DNA of 64,000 nt from Romanomermis culicivorax (GCA_963922205.1 CAWUHX010000144.1:682001-746000); one strand, 5' to 3'; positions 1 to 14,301 are shown, counted from the first letter of the stretch. Program-made: numbers and translations. The notes: generated by a model not told the origin, from the sequence alone.

Positions 1-836
1 ATTTGATACAGAAAATTACATCGAGATATCTGCTGTAAAACAAAAGTTATTGAATGAAACATGGAAGATGTTTTTTTTCAACCAAACCCCTTCTATTTTC
101 TGTACTACGGTTACAAAAAATTATGCTTCGAGAAAACGTAGAAAAAAATCGTTTTGAACTCAAATTAGGCAAATTAAACTTATACTGTTTGATAAGGAAT
201 TTCATTCTGACTAAGATGGTTGATAATTGTCCTATTAATCAGTCTACTACATAGATAATTCGAGGGATTTTTATGATCCATACTGAATACTAAAACCGAA
301 ATAGATACTTATATCAGTTGACTGCTACCATTTGTCACCATTCTATTCGTTGGTAGTATGGGAGACCCACAGCTTGTGCACTGTAAACTATAGTCTGAAA
401 CTAAATAATAAACTCGGGCTATAAGCTGACAAAACAACAATGTAATTTTGAGACAAAAAAGTTTCACTGTCATTAGAAACTAATCATGTAACTTTTTTAA
501 CTTTTTCAAGGATCTCATGAAAGGAAGTTCAACACGGAAAAACTAGTAGGCTTATTACTGTAATCGACGAAAAAAATTTTCCCGCCCATGGACGGCAAAC
601 GGAACAACTGAAATAACCTGGCTGAATGGTCAAAATTTCTGGAGTAGCATGATATTTTTTCTATGATTTTGAACTCAACGTCGTTGTGAATAAATTCAGC
701 ATAATGCTTTTCGCTACGTAAGAATTCCATGTTGAATTCAATCTAATTTTTTGGTTGGCCGCAGGGTCTATCATTTCAAATTAAATGGACTATAGTTGAG
801 TCTTGAGCATTCAGAATTGTGGCTAAAATTTTTCAG
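1..836. other. 5' flank or intron of the TRIM-NHL gene, no exon identified
   Basis: No coding exon could be supported here. The exon starting at 837 needs an upstream exon that carries the start codon and the first zinc ligands of the RING. I could not find a stretch ending in a matching donor, so that exon is either very short or left of the window. About 530-690 resembles 54440-54512 joined to 55279-55340 (shared core TAGTAGGCTTATTACTGTAA), so this part is a dispersed repeat. Confidence 0.5.
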
Positions 837-3800
837 GAATCCGAAGCTATTGCCATGCCAGCACACGTATTGCATGGAACCATGCTTGGACGGTTTGGTC
901 GATTTGGTCAAGAATACGGTCAAATGCCCGGAATGTCGCGCCGAACACGCAGTGCCATTCGACGGCGTCCGCCAATTCCAAACCAACTATTCACTTATGG
1001 GGTTTTTGGAAATTCATATACAAGCTACGGAAGAAAATGCCGCTGATTTAGAATCCTACATAAGAAAGTCAGTATATTTTTTTTGTTGAGCCATTCATGA
1101 ACTAGGCATGAGATTTTGAGGTGTGTACTGCTAGGAAACCGTAAAAATTAGAAAGTTTATTTGTCACTTTTGCGCTTCACATGGAAAAATTACTGTCAGG
1201 CGAAGCGATCTATAGTTCGCGATTTTTGGTCTATCCCAATTGAGCGATTCCCAATCGAGCGATTCCCATGTGAGCGATTCCCAATTGAGCGAATTCCCAT
1301 GTGAGCAATTGAGCGATTCCCGATTGAGCGAATTCCCAAACGAGCGAGTTCTCAATTGAGCGATTCCAAACGAGCAATAGAGAACGCAATAATATTTTCT
1401 TCACATTTTCCTTCTTTACCTTATATTTTTCTTTATATATATTTCTTTTTTATTTAGTTCTGTGTGTTGCAATTATGTTTTCGTTTATGTATGTTTTAAC
1501 ATTTTTATCTTTTGTCTCTGCTTTTTTCATTTTGTTTTTTCTTGTCATCTACTTTTTTCTTTTTGCTCATGAAACAATACATTACAAGTTGTCATTTTTA
1601 ATAAGCATTGTCTCTCATGTAATTGTTATACAATTCGGCACGCTCTATTTCCTATTTAATTTTATCCTTTGTGATTTTTTCTTCATTCGTATTTACTTTT
1701 CATCTTAGTTTTTTGCTTTTACTTCTTTTTTTTATCTTTTTCTATTCTCCCGATTCTTTCTTTCCTCGTTCTTTTTCACATTATTTTTTCTTTCTTCCTT
1801 GCTGCTTTCTCTATCTTGCTTTTTCTTTCTTGTCACTTTTTTCATGTTTTTTTTCTAATGCTTTTCCATCTATTTTCACATATTCTTAATGTCTCCATTT
1901 TTGTTGACGTTTCCTTTCTCTTGATGTTTTCTTTTTTCCTACATTCTTTGTTTATGTTTTTATGAAGATTTTCACACTTACAACGATTAATGACTCAAGC
2001 ATGTCGAAATGTTCAAGAATTATTCGGGCGACTACGGTTATCTAAAATGACAACTTGTAATGTATTGTATCATGAGCAAAAACAGAAAAATAGATGACAA
2101 GAAAGAAGAATATGAAAGAAAGCACAGCCAAAAGATGAAAACGTAAAAACATACATAAACGAAAACATTAGCAATACACACAGAAAACGAAAGTAAAAAG
2201 AAATACGTACAATGAAACATATAAGGTAAAGAAGGAAAATTTGAAGAAAGTAATATTACATTCTCGATCACTCGTTTGGAATCGCCCAATTGGGAATTCG
2301 CTTATGTGGTAGTTCGCTCAGTTGGGAATCGCTCACATGGGAATCGCTCACATGGGAATCGCTCGCTTGAGAATACTCCACGAATTTTCATCTCAAGAAT
2401 AATGGTTATGTGGAAATGATTGGAAATTTTGAGAATTTTAGGGGCAGGTAATAAGTTCTCTGATGTACCATTCAAACACCTTTTTTTTGACGAATCGGCA
2501 TAAATTGAAAGTTCCACAGTACCCACCCTTCATTGATAGGATGATTCATAAGTTATTCCACTTGGTCAAAGTAGGAACTACGTTGTGAATTTTGACGCTA
2601 CTAATTAGAATTTCTACGATTATTTTTTACCCTAATCAGCATTCGGAAATGGTTTGGAGCTCCTCAATATGATCAGAATTTAGAAAAATCAGGTGTAACG
2701 GAAAACAGTTAAATTTCATTTGAAAATTTCCTTCACTTCTTGACTTCACTTACTTACAGTAAACCATTTTATTTTGGTGTCAATCCATTGCATCATTATC
2801 CAACATTTTAATGAGTAGCGAATACAGTCGATTTTACTTTCTCTATTAACCGTAACGAAAATTAGCTTTTTGCAGTATTTCAGTTAGCAGTTTTTTCGCC
2901 CTTTTTTAAAGATTTTATTGAATTTGTTGAAATTCGTCACTAATAAGGCTTAACACAAACTAAACTAATGGTTCTACGTTAGAAATTGATAGCTACCTTT
3001 GATGTTGGAAGACTGGTTGTTATAATAAAATAAATTGAAATAAAGTAAAATGAGAAAACTTGGGAAATAATATGAAATAAATTGAACCATACTCTGTTTG
3101 GGACCGTTTCAAGAGAAAGGACTATAAATTAATATTATAAAAATGGAAAAAATGACCAAAAGCATAATTTCTACTCAAAGTTTACGGGTAAATAAAGAGA
3201 TAGCATACATTTATAGTACCGTATAGGGAGTGCATTTTAGCTCAAGATAGTTAAAAAATAGATTAGTACTTGCTTCCCAGTTTCATTATTTACACGCATT
3301 TGGAGAAAAAAACTGAAGTATCTTCGTATGTATTTAGTTATTCTGCATACGTGTTACACAGGTGGGATTTTGCCCTCGTGAAACAAGAGAACATCTGCAG
3401 AAAATTTGAACTTGATACGAGTTTTCCAATTAATATCCTATAGCACAAAGAAATGTGTCAGCGGATCATGCAGCGATGAACCTTTTGAGCTATAGCGATA
3501 TCCTGTTTTTATTTTATTTTTTATTTTTTAGGTACAATTTGCAAAGATGCAAAGTCTGCGACGAAAAAACCGAAGTTGATCTTTGCCAACACTGCGACAA
3601 AAAAATCTGCTCCGAATGCAAATCCACTCACATCGACATGCTAAAGCGGGATCTGTCGCGCCTGATGAACCAAGTGAAACGCATAGCCGGTCGTTTATCC
3701 GAATCGAATGAAAATTTGCATAAAAATACCGAATCGTTCGTACAAAATTGCGAAACGGTTAAAGAAGAAGTGAAAGATCACGTCAGTCGTTTCATCAAAG

Positions 3801-6295
3801 AGCTGAAAAAACGTGAAAATACCCTGCTGGCCGAAATCGAAGCTTTCCAACGCATAGAAGTTCGACTATCTAAAAACACGAATGAAAATTTAGAATCCGA
3901 ATTGGTAAATGTGACCGAGGCTTGTCAAAGGGTCGAAGCGTCGTTGAAGGTCAGTTTTGGAGATGTTGAATCACTGTTGGTGCGACTTTTGTTCTGCATA
4001 TATAGTAATTGAATGGTTACTGTATTCATAATATTCTCGTTATACCACGATGAATTAAGCATTATTCGCACAATGCTTGTACATAAAAAAAATGACAAAA
4101 CTTAATCTGTCGCTTACCATAGAACTTTTTATCCCAAAAATTGTTAAAAGTTAGTTGAGTAGACCCAAGTCATTATGATTTAATACGAAATTGAACTTGC
4201 TTTCCAGTTTTATAATTTATAAGCATTTCAAAGCAAACAGATTATAGATTCTCTGATTTTCACCTCTCTAGCACGCTCACTGTTACAGTTGAACTACTGC
4301 AAATTTCAGTGCTTCTGGCGTCTATTGAATCATCAGCTGGATTTCAATCGATTTTTTTCATACTCTAAAGACACCTAATTACAACCATAGATTCAGTGAA
4401 CTGAACAAACAACTAACTTCTTCTTACAACGTGAGCACCCCAAAGATCAAATATCAGTTTTTGAGCTTTGGAAATATATGAAGCGTTTTCATATACCACT
4501 GAAATAATTTTCACATTGAACACTAGAAGTCTCACACCTGCTTTGTTAATTGTAGTTTTGATCAGCATTTTTAGGAAGAAAATGTGGCGACGAATGAGAG
4601 TGATCTTGTTCGTTTCAAACAACTGTTCGTCGAGGGAGTAGAATATCTGAAAACGATGAACATTGATACGGACGATATTTGTAACAAGAAAATCAGATTC
4701 GTACCTGATCCGCATTTATTGCCGCATGCGATCTCTCAGTTTGGTGATCTTCAGGTATCTCCTATTTAAATCGATCAAAGGCGCTTGATCACATTCTATG
4801 CGATTTGATTTTTTGATTTATGTGTTGTTTTTAAAATTACTCATTGTTGATTTTTTACCGCTTTTGTGCACTGTTCATGTTGTCAATTCATTTACAGATA
4901 TGTGCACCGCAGTTTAATCAGAAATTTATCAACTATGATCAATTCTATGTGCCGAAATTTGCGAATCCCGGTTTAGAATCAGAGAGTTTCGCGCATGGTT
5001 CGAGCAAACGACTTTCTGGTCATTACGCCATGGAAGATCTGCGACATGTGGACAATAAACGTGACCACTCGAAAAGATATTCAAATTCGCATTTACAAGT
5101 GAGCTCGGTCCTAGTCACAGAGAAATAAAGACTTGAGGAACATAGTAAAACTGAAAATACTTAGTACTTTGCGAATTACTGTACTTGTTCCCCGGAGTGG
5201 TATTGCCCTGTACCTGTACTTATCTGCATCCTAAAACTGCCGAATTACTGAGAAGTGAAAATTTTTTTTTTTTAAAAATTGTTTCACTAAATTTTCAGAA
5301 CAAACTACATTCGAGCCAGACGGCTCCTTTCTACTGATTTGACTACATCAGCAATCAATAAAATTTCATTAAAGCATCGCCAAATGGACAATAATGAACA
5401 AGAATCGAGGCATCGGAATCAGAATCGGTCTCCTATTCGGCGAAAAATGGTTGAAGAGAGTGCTTGGAGGCGATTACGCGAAGGTTTCATTACACAAGGT
5501 TAATAGGATTTTTAACCATTAATGAAAATTTAAGACGACAGAGTGTCGCAAAAAATTAGCTAACCACAAGTTTATATTAACTTATCGGCAGCAAAAGATG
5601 TTTGATGCAGGTATTTCCTCGATAACTATCATATTCAACGTTCGAAATATTACTGTAACATGTTCACTGCAACTATGTTATGTGGTGCTCTTACCTGTTT
5701 CATTTCTACAGTAATCTATATAGTTTTGAACATCAGCTAATTTACATGTAAATAATACAAGAATTAACACAAAACTGAACTTGTAATAATGGAACAGGCT
5801 TTTCAGAATTATTTTCCATGGATAGCCTACATTTTTAGTTTTTATCGAACTCTTCATAGGTCTGATTTCTACAAATTTTAAAAATATAACCCCGAATGAT
5901 GATGCTCTTGTCGTTGTTTATTCGATAGATTTTTTCAAGCTGATAGCACGCCCAGTTCCAACCCCTGGGTCGAAGTCCAACGCATGGTCGAAAATAGTCC
6001 CGCTCCGTCGTCAACAGCCGAAAATCGGCCAAGTTTATCACCTGTTGGTCACCAGGACGACGTCCAAGAGGAATCGAATTCAGTTCTCAGAAAAAAATTG
6101 TCCTCGTCCGCGTCACAGATCCCGACTTCCAACGGTGTCCAAAATCCCGCAGTTAACAAAAAACCGCCCATCGTAGTCGACCACAAAGCTAGCATACAAA
6201 TCAAATTGGCGTCCACCAGATTGACGTTGGTCAACAAAAGTCGGGAAACTTCGGTGCAACCGAACGCCTTTCCGAAAAATTGCTCGTCCGAGGAG

Positions 6296-6330
<35 letters not shown>

Positions 6331-9300
6331 GGAAGACGAAAACGTCGCGAGTGCATGTATTATACCCACAAACCAGGAGCAAGAAGATACCCCGGTGGCT
6401 GTACAAAGATTTCAGAAAACAGTTTTGAGCGAAGAACCGGAAATTAAACCTGATACTGCACAAGCGGACCGCAAGCGGCCTCCAGGTAGACTAATCATAT
6501 TGATGGTATTGAATAGCAACAGATGCAACTTATTGTATGTAGTTCACATCGGTATTTCATCAGCGTTAAGGGTCTTCGTAATTATGATCATGACGAAATG
6601 CTTCCATCCTATTGCCGAGGTAGATCTAAGGATCAGAAGAAAATTGAAAATTTGATCTGGCGTACATTTTTAGTAACCACCAGGTTGCCGCAAAAAATTA
6701 ATCATAGGTTAATGGCATATTTCTTTAGCGAAGTGAATCGCACATGCACGACTAAAATTTTATCAGGTGAGGTTTAGAAACTAAATGACATAAATATCGG
6801 CATTGTACAGGGTAAGCCAAAAAAGCGACCGGTGCTGACTTTCATAACTTTCGAATGGATAAAGCTTTTTTAATGCGAATTCCTGCAGTAGAATCCCCTT
6901 TTTGACTTCGTTGTAGCGATCAAATTTTATATTACTAACCTTCATGGTTTTCACATAAACATAAATTTTGTAAAAGTGGGGATTTTTCAAAAAATAAAAG
7001 TTGTGAATATACAGCCAAATAGGCTGTCAACCGCATTGCCTGATTTTTGGAAACCTGACGAATGGCCTCCGAATTCTCCGGGCTTGAATCCATTTGATTA
7101 TTATGTTTGGAAGGTTTTGCAGGAAATCGTTTATGAAAAGCTAATTCGTGTCATTGATCACCAAGAGGAAAGGATTTTGTGGGCTTAGGGTCAACTTGAT
7201 CAAAGCAAAATCAATTCTGTCATTTTCAAGTTCGAAAAGCGATCAAAATTAGTGGTGAAACAGAAAGAAGGACACATTGAAACGGCTCTCTTGTAGTTTC
7301 CAGCTGTTATATGCTTCTTATGATTGGATCTATTTTACTTTTTTCTGTTATAAAACATGTTAATTTTTGTCAATTTTTGTGTTATTTGCAAAAAAATCGA
7401 CGTTTAGTATTTTTGATTCTAGTCAGTCAATATTTGGGCAGTCTGACTGAAACTTTGCTTTTATTATGCTAAATGTTTTATCTATCGACGGTTGCAAACC
7501 GCATTAAAGAAGCGTCCATTCGAAAGTTGTGAAAGTCAGCACCGGTCGCTTTTTTTTGGCTGACCCTGTATACGTACACCGTTATAAAAAATGTATATAT
7601 AATAATATTTTAGCTTTCCACAATACATCATGCAACAGAATAGCCGAGTAGTGGACATTAGAGTGACCGAAGTTGTCTGTCTTGGTCAATTAATAAGGCG
7701 TAACTCTTAGAAAAGGCTTTTTGGCTTCAGATTTGTAGCCAGTTCACCAAAATGGTGTCGCTTGGAAACCTTGTAGATCTGTTTGCGCTGCTACCTAAAT
7801 GTTGGTTACAAGGGTCAAGGTTGAGCAGGTGACCCTGTGCATCGTTGGCCAGAACTGGGTTAAGCCGTTGTCCATCAAGTCGATTCTGTTTTTCAGGTAG
7901 GCAGTGTTAAGCACTGAAAGCAGACAGTGTTTCTTGTTCGTTCACTGAAACTTCTTTCTTACTTCATTTATGGTTCACTATACAAAATGTGACCAGTTGT
8001 AATAAAGCTTTTCTAATTTGCCCTCGTACGTCTGCATTTTAGTCCGATCAATCACAATGCTGTACATCAGGTTACTGCGTAGCCCGACCTGTGACTGAAA
8101 AGAGACCAAAATAAAAATAGTGTTAAAAAATTGAAAAATGACCACTTTTTCGTAGAACAATCAATTTAGAGGATGACTTGTCTTTTTTCAAAGGTCGGAG
8201 TAGCGAAGATCCCAGGTGGAGCATAAGGCTCAGCTTGCCTACAATGGGGTCTGGAATAAGTGACTACAAAATAGAGATTTTGAACCGTGTTTTGTGCGCT
8301 AAAATATTTATTATATGAAACTTTCATACTGGCCAGCGTATTTTCTTCAATTTAACGGTTGTTTTAAAGTACAGTGTTCAAGTTATGAAATTTACAGAAT
8401 TCAGCCACTGTAAGTCGCATTTAAAGTGCGCATATTCGGAAGTTAAAGACGACTCAAATGACGCACCGTAGGTTCATATCGATAAAATGTGAATCAAAAA
8501 TTTTGTATTTTGGTTCAGCAATCAGCGTGTTTCGCTATATAGCTTGGAATATCTGACTTTTCTACAGTTCAAAGAAAAAATAATGATGACAAAATGTCGC
8601 CTCATCATGACGTTAAGAAGAATAAGTGCGAAACATTGTTACAGGTATGTTGTAGTCAGATCACAGTTGACTGGACGAAAATCGATAATCTCGTCAAGTT
8701 TTGTTCAGAAATACTATTTAAACGTCAGAGTCTATAGTATAATTCAACTACAAATAAATGATTGTTGTATTCTTTAGATCAGCTATTAGCCTTGTCCTCG
8801 TGTTTTTCCCTCTCGTGTTTCATGCGTGGTATTAATTTTTACTACTTTTAGCTATAAAACCTAAACCAAGTTTCCTTACTTCTCCTAAAAGTCGGAATTC
8901 TCTCGACTCCGCCAATTCGTCAAGTGCAGCAATCCACGCCACGCCGTCCAATGACCGAGCTACGGACTCAGCCAAATGCGAATCCCATGAGGGTAGTAAC
9001 GATAGCATAAGCACCGGCGTCGCTAACAACGCCGAAATGTCTTGGGATGATCGAAGGCGTCGATTTTTCAGGTGAGAATGTGCTTCGGAGTTGGCCAATA
9101 TTTTACATCCTACGTAAGATTTCCTAGTGGTAAATTTTCGACTGTTGTTTGATTAAATTTGGTTCTGGAGGCTCAACCAGACTATGTGAATGAATATTGC
9201 AAGCACATGGAATGGACATTTTTTTGCGGGAGGAATAAGTTTTTTGCAAACTGGTAGTTTACTTGGGAGTGACTATAGCCTGAGGCAACGTTACTCAATA

Positions 9301-12300
9301 GAAGTTTTTAGGGTGACGATCCAAAGCTTAAAAGTTCGATTTTAGACCTAAAAAGTGGCACGTCGATGTTTTTTGAGAACTAGAATGAAGTGAGTCAGGG
9401 GTGAAGCACATTTTTAAACTAAAAGGTAGGTTCATGAGACTTCTCAAGGGAAAGTGCTTCATCCCTCAGATCCGAGCTGCATTCCTCGGACCCGTGTTGC
9501 TATGCGAATTTATAGTTTTAAGGAGGGAAATTTTTCTCTACACTGATTCAGCGTGCAAGGAGCTTTTCCATTCGTTCCGAATTCCTTGAAAGATTTGTAA
9601 AGTTCATATTTTCATTGATTCATTCCAGGCCCCAATCTATCTATTGAATTTTTAACTATTTCAAAAATTTAAATTCTTATATTTTCTGCAAAGATACTTC
9701 AAAATCACTTCCACTTAGATCTATAGTGTTTTTCTTGAAATGGTTTTATCAAATAAAATTGGAAATTAATTTTTTCCTATTTATATGATTTTTTGCTCGA
9801 ATACATTTCATATGGGACTGGAACTTTGTCAGCCAATTCCGCAACTAGTCCTCCTTTTCTTATGTACAAACATTCATGGTAGGCGCTTTTTGTAAACGAT
9901 TTTGACGACAGTATTAATAATGTCATTTTTAGTTTGATAGCATTCAATAAAAACATTCTTTAATCTTAAGTTTTTTTTCAGATCTAGAACCAATCCTGAA
10001 TTGAGCTCCGAATCCGTCGAACGCCCTACACTCAAAGAGAACATTGCTGTTGAGAACAGAAATCTCGGCTGCTCCAAAATTGGAACGAAGATCGCCGTCG
10101 ATCGACGATCCAGTCAAGATTCTAATACTAACTTGCATGCATTCGGTCATCAGAAATTCGGTCGAGAGGTCGAACGAAGAAATCGGTAAGGCTCCCCTGA
10201 TTGTGCACGGAGAATATTCGTTATGTCTAATTACATAAGTCAGCTATCTCCAAGTCTCATGCAAGAAGATTTTTCGTATTGGTAATCAGATTCCTTCTGA
10301 ATGTGTCGTGTCGTCTATTGCGCTTGATTCTTTAGAAAGATTAGTTTCCTATCTTTAATTTCTGATCTCAACTGTTTAGGATAAAAAATCCCATTCTGAA
10401 ATTGTACACTAGATAGACAGATGAAGAAAAACAAATAAAAGAGATGGATTGTAAATGAAAAAAGTTTGCAAAAAACAAAAAATCCAAAAAGCCATAAAAA
10501 TTGAAAGATATATCTTTCAATTTTTTTTTTGATTTGACAACAAATAGTTTTTGATTTCAATCAACCTCCTATAAAGTCGTGATTTTTGAAGCCCTGTTTC
10601 TGGTCTATACTAGATCTGATCATTGATGGAAAAGGAATTTCATTCCGATCTGTGGGAGGGTTTTAACGAAAACTTGACTCTTAACATATGTTTCGTACAT
10701 ATCAAAAACGGAACTCGAATATAGTTTTTGGCCAGATAATTATTTTCATCCGGAGAATAGAAGCAATACAAACCTTGACTTATGTATAATCTACCAACCA
10801 ATAAGGCATGGAAAAATCAGCATTTCGTCGAGGCAAAGCTGACGTCCTTCTCTTCGTCTTGCTATAAAAAGTTCTACTTCTAAGGTCATACGTAATTTTG
10901 TGGCCTCAACCAGTCAGACTACGCTGATAAAAATACGAATAAGCCAAAAAATTATTTTTTCAGTTATACACTGTTTGAATGTTCTTCCAAGCACATGAGG
11001 ATTTTTTCCACAAAACTAATTTCGAGACATAACATCTCAGATATTCAAAAAAACTGAAAGGCGTTTCTAGTAGTGGAGAATCGGATATCAATCTTTAGCT
11101 GTTATCGTGATGTATAAAAGAAACGTCATCCAAAAGGATGATGCCTCCGTTTCGAATCAAACGGTCACTTGAGCGACCATTGGTCACATGGACGACCTCC
11201 ATCAACTTTTATTCATATCTATACTTGTTATTGGTCATCTTTTATCAAGATTCATCCTAGTGACCAGTGATCACATCCTGGCAGTTCCATTCTAAACTTT
11301 TCCGACATGGGTCTCCAAATACCCATCTTGTTGTAGCATGGTTCCGTGTGCGACCCGACCGGATCCAATATTGCATTCAATCTAACCCGAAAGAATTGCA
11401 TTCAACCAACAACTTCTGTATCCGTTCCGCATCCTACCTGAAAATTCAAATAGATCCGGCAAACGTCGGTTCTTAATTTTAGCCGCAATATACGGGGTTG
11501 TATCCAGATTTTTCAGGATATCCAGCTCTAGATTTTACTTCATATTTTGACATCCATTTTTAAAATAAGCGCACAATTTAGTCAGGTTTCACGATCAGCA
11601 TTATATCGTATTAAACAACAAATGCGGTTCCCGTTTCGTGTTTTAACACCTTCAAACAAACTCCCCTTTCTAGATACAAACGCAAAGCCGATAAAAGTCA
11701 CTCCATATTTGGCCATTCCCACCACGCTGCCGCCGACGAGGAATCATTCGTCAACGCTCTTCACCGTTCCGATTCCGGTTCCAACAACATCCCGAGCAAC
11801 GGCAGCGGGTCCAACATGGCCGCTCCCGGAGCCAAATTTTATCGTCATTTGACTTATACGTCAAAAATCGATTATACGGACAAAGGCCGTCTGCATTTAA
11901 AATTCGGGTGCAAAGGCAGTTCGACCGGTCAGTTCAATTGGCCTCGAGGCGTCTGGTTGATGCCGGCCACTGGCGAAGTTGCCGTATGCGATTCCAGCAA
12001 CCACCGATTGCAAATTTTCGACCGTAGAGGAAATTTTCTGAAGACGATAGGCAGTTATGGTGAGCTGAAAAATGAAGAGGAGACGAAAAAGAGAAGTCAA
12101 GTACAATTCTCAAAAATTAAATGTATTTATTTTTACTGCTTACTGTAGTCTTATGGACCATAAGATTAAAGTATATCATGCAAAGCATAACTGAAAAATG
12201 AAAATGTCCAAATAATACACGTACTTATTTCGGTAAACATTTGAAAATTTCGAAAAACTTTTCATGTTCTTGCGCATTTTCACATTTTACAGGAAATTCC

Positions 12301-14301
12301 AAAGGTGAATTCGATTGCTTGGCCGGCGTATGCGTCAACAAGTATCACCAATTTTTGATTTCTGATCGCTACAATCATCGAATACAAATTTTCGACTCAA
12401 ATGGACGCCATTTGCGGGAATTCGGCTCGCACGGTCAATCCAATGGACGTTTTAACAGTCCGTGGGGTTTGGCCGTGGACATTAAAGGATTCATTTACGT
12501 TTGTGATAAGGATAATCACAGGTAGTAATAGAACAGGATAGTTGTGGATTTGACGAGAAAGTCACTTCTTATGGATGCCAAATCAGGTTGAAAATCTTTA
12601 AAATTCGGTATATTAATACTGAAGTTTCATTTGAAGAGCCTCTCATTATCTGCCAGAATATCTAAGAAGAATATAATTTGAGTCCCAGAATATCCTTTGA
12701 AAAATATTTTCGCTTCATTTCTGATTCATTGTAACTTTAAAAATTAAAAAAATTGTCCTGAATCGTAGGTCTTGCATTGCATTTCATGTATGAATTTGGT
12801 ATCCAATATCTTTAGAGTACAAATATTCCAAAGTGATGGTAACTTTGTCGGAAAATTCGGTTCGTTGGGGAACAGAGAAGGCCAATTCCAAAATCCTCAC
12901 TTCATCACCATCAATAAATACAACCATATTATTGTTTCGGATACTAACAATCATCGGATTCAAGTAAGTAGCTTTATGGCCTACTTTTTATAAAACGCTT
13001 GTATATTTGGAATTCTTAAAAAAATGAATTTCTTAAAAATAGATCACGTCAAGTTGACTAAAAATCTGTTCAACCATGAGATTGTTATAGTTAGACACAG
13101 TCAGCTAAACAATTGGATGGATTCTTTAGCAGTAAAACTAAAGTCTGCTTTTCATGAAATATTCGTCATTCATAAATCCGGAAAGCGAGTACTATGTTAT
13201 TTTTCGTCTATCTCCTGCTACACTGCGTGTCACATGAATATGAAGATTTGTGAATCGGTTAGTTTTATCATCAGAAAAGAGTTTTCTTGAATTTCCAGAA
13301 TAATCCAAAATTAAAATTTTGTGGAGATGTGAGATGAACTTGGTGAAGAAATGCCTTTTGCGCATGATTCGGATTAATTAGTGTGAATTGAAAGCATTGA
13401 AACTATAGATGATTCTTGAGATTTAATCAGAAGAATCATGATTCAGGAGTGACTGTACTCCATTACCATAAACGATTCTGATACCAGCGAGAGGGATCGA
13501 AATGAAATCGGACTAACGAAATTTGTAACAAAAACTACCTAGGCGTCGAACTTGCTGTGCAAGACTTTTGCAAGACTTTCTTCCACTGCTTGAACTTCAA
13601 AGTTGATAGATTTCGAAAATCAAGTGTTTCATGTGTCAACTTTATTTGTAAGTGAACCTTACAACTTGATTTCCGAATAACTCATAGTCACCCTGACATG
13701 TATAAAATTACATCAGTCAAAAGGTTCTGTATAAATTGTTGTTGTATTTTACTTGAATACGTCGGATGGACTTTCCTGAAATTTTCGAGTTGATGTTAAA
13801 TATTCTGTTTTCAAATTCAAGTCTACGTTGACTGTGGGACTTCACATGAAATTTTTGCTATTTGCTAGCTGGAATTATGATTTATTATATATCAATCTTC
13901 TGCAATGATGACATTCGAATCTGAAACTTGAATTATCCCTCATTTGTCGTATTCTTTTGATTTTTTGGGAAGCAGATTCTACCATCATTCATTAGTTCGG
14001 TTTTTTTCAGGTTTTCGATCACGAGTTCAATTTCCTATTCATGTTCGGTTCCGAAGGATTCCATCCCGGCCAATTCAAATACCCGCGGGGCGTAGCCGTC
14101 GACGATCAAGGGCTCGTTTTCGTGGCCGATTCAGGCAACAATCGGATACAAATTTTTTGGCCCGACGGTCGTTTTTACACGTGTTTCGGCGCCTGGGGCT
14201 CCTTGGAAGGCCAAATGAAAGGCGTCGAGGGCATAGCCGTCACCGAAGAGGGCTATATCGTAATGGCTGATCGCGACAACCATCGCGTTCAAATATTCTA
14301 G
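837..14301 (+). CDS. nhl-1: TRIM-NHL protein (nhl-1-like), 5' exon missing
   Basis: Twelve exons: 837-1067, 3532-3949, 4575-4754, 4898-5098, 5299-5498, 5940-6485, 8852-9071, 9982-10185, 11674-12059, 12293-12521, 12816-12963, 14011-14301 (stop TAG). About 1084 residues are visible. Exon 1 holds the second half of a C3HC4 RING (NPKLLPCQHTYC, then KCPECRAEH). Exon 2 holds a B-box (CKVC, DLCQHC, KICSEC) and a coiled coil. Exons 5-8 encode a polar disordered linker with a ~17-residue acidic run near 6290-6340. Exons 9-12 encode six NHL repeats (for example SNHRLQIFD, YNHRIQIFD, NNHRIQ, GNNRIQIFW, DNHRVQIF), enough for a six-bladed propeller that ends the protein. Family knowledge: TRIM-NHL proteins are RING E3 ligases and/or RNA-binding regulators in the cytoplasm. 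Splice phases agree at every junction except exon 4 to 5, which is off by one base. The orthology to nhl-1 is my best judgement; a thin/TRIM32 relative is possible. Confidence 0.85.
1228..2380. mobile_element. Foldback element A (GCGATTCCCAATTGA iterons)
   Basis: Two inverted arms of about 370 bp. The outer ~150 bp of each arm is an array of ~15-bp units of the type GAGCGATTCCCAATT. The inner ~220 bp is a pyrimidine-rich stretch on the left (1400-1600) and its reverse complement on the right (2043-2260). Ends read GGTCTATCCC at left and GAATACTCCA at right. Flanking 8-mers CGATTTTT (1220-1227) and CGAATTTT (2381-2388) match at 7 of 8 positions, consistent with a target-site duplication. It lies in intron 1 of the TRIM-NHL gene. 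No transposase was seen, so it is presumably mobilised in trans. Confidence 0.8.
4069..4245. repeat. MITE R1, diverged copy
   Basis: A small inverted-repeat element with ends related to AAATGCTT and AAGCATTT and an internal phrase like ACTTGCTTTCCAGTTT before the right end. It is homologous to 17060-17290, 48480-48712 and 61790-62030. It sits in the intron between exons 2 and 3 of the TRIM-NHL gene. Confidence 0.6.
6808..7568 (+). mobile_element. Mariner/Tc1-type element with transposase remnant
   Basis: Bounded by TA at 6806-6807 and 7569-7570, the expected Tc1/mariner target duplication. The long inverted ends begin CAGGGTAAGCC and finish GGCTGACCCTG, and both contain the conserved GACCGGTGCTGACTTTCA or its complement. 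The interior encodes a short stretch with WPPNSPGLNPFDYYVWKVLQ, matching the D-x-x-DYYVW region of mariner transposases, then a stop near 7186. The rest of the transposase is lost. Only 761 bp remain, so this is a deleted non-autonomous copy. It lies in the TRIM-NHL intron 6486-8851. Confidence 0.85.
7569..8851. other. Intronic DNA, nothing firmly identified
   Basis: Remainder of the TRIM-NHL intron before the exon at 8852. A minus-strand open stretch of about 55 codons covers roughly 7735-7900 and has slightly higher GC. It has no recognisable domain and no convincing splice context, so it is not called as a gene. Confidence 0.4.

Noticed and set aside
1475..1889. Hydrophobic open frames that look like membrane proteins
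   Set aside because: They are T-rich interior of foldback element A; the mirrored copy at 2038-2289 on the other strand gives the same kind of frame.
6049..6463. Antisense frames with long Ser or Phe/Leu runs
   Set aside because: They are the reverse complement of the acidic GAG/GAA run in the TRIM-NHL linker exon.
9401..9589. A 62-codon plus-strand frame between TRIM-NHL exons
   Set aside because: It would not join in phase: the flanking exons 8852-9071 and 9982-10185 already join perfectly (AG + A = Arg).
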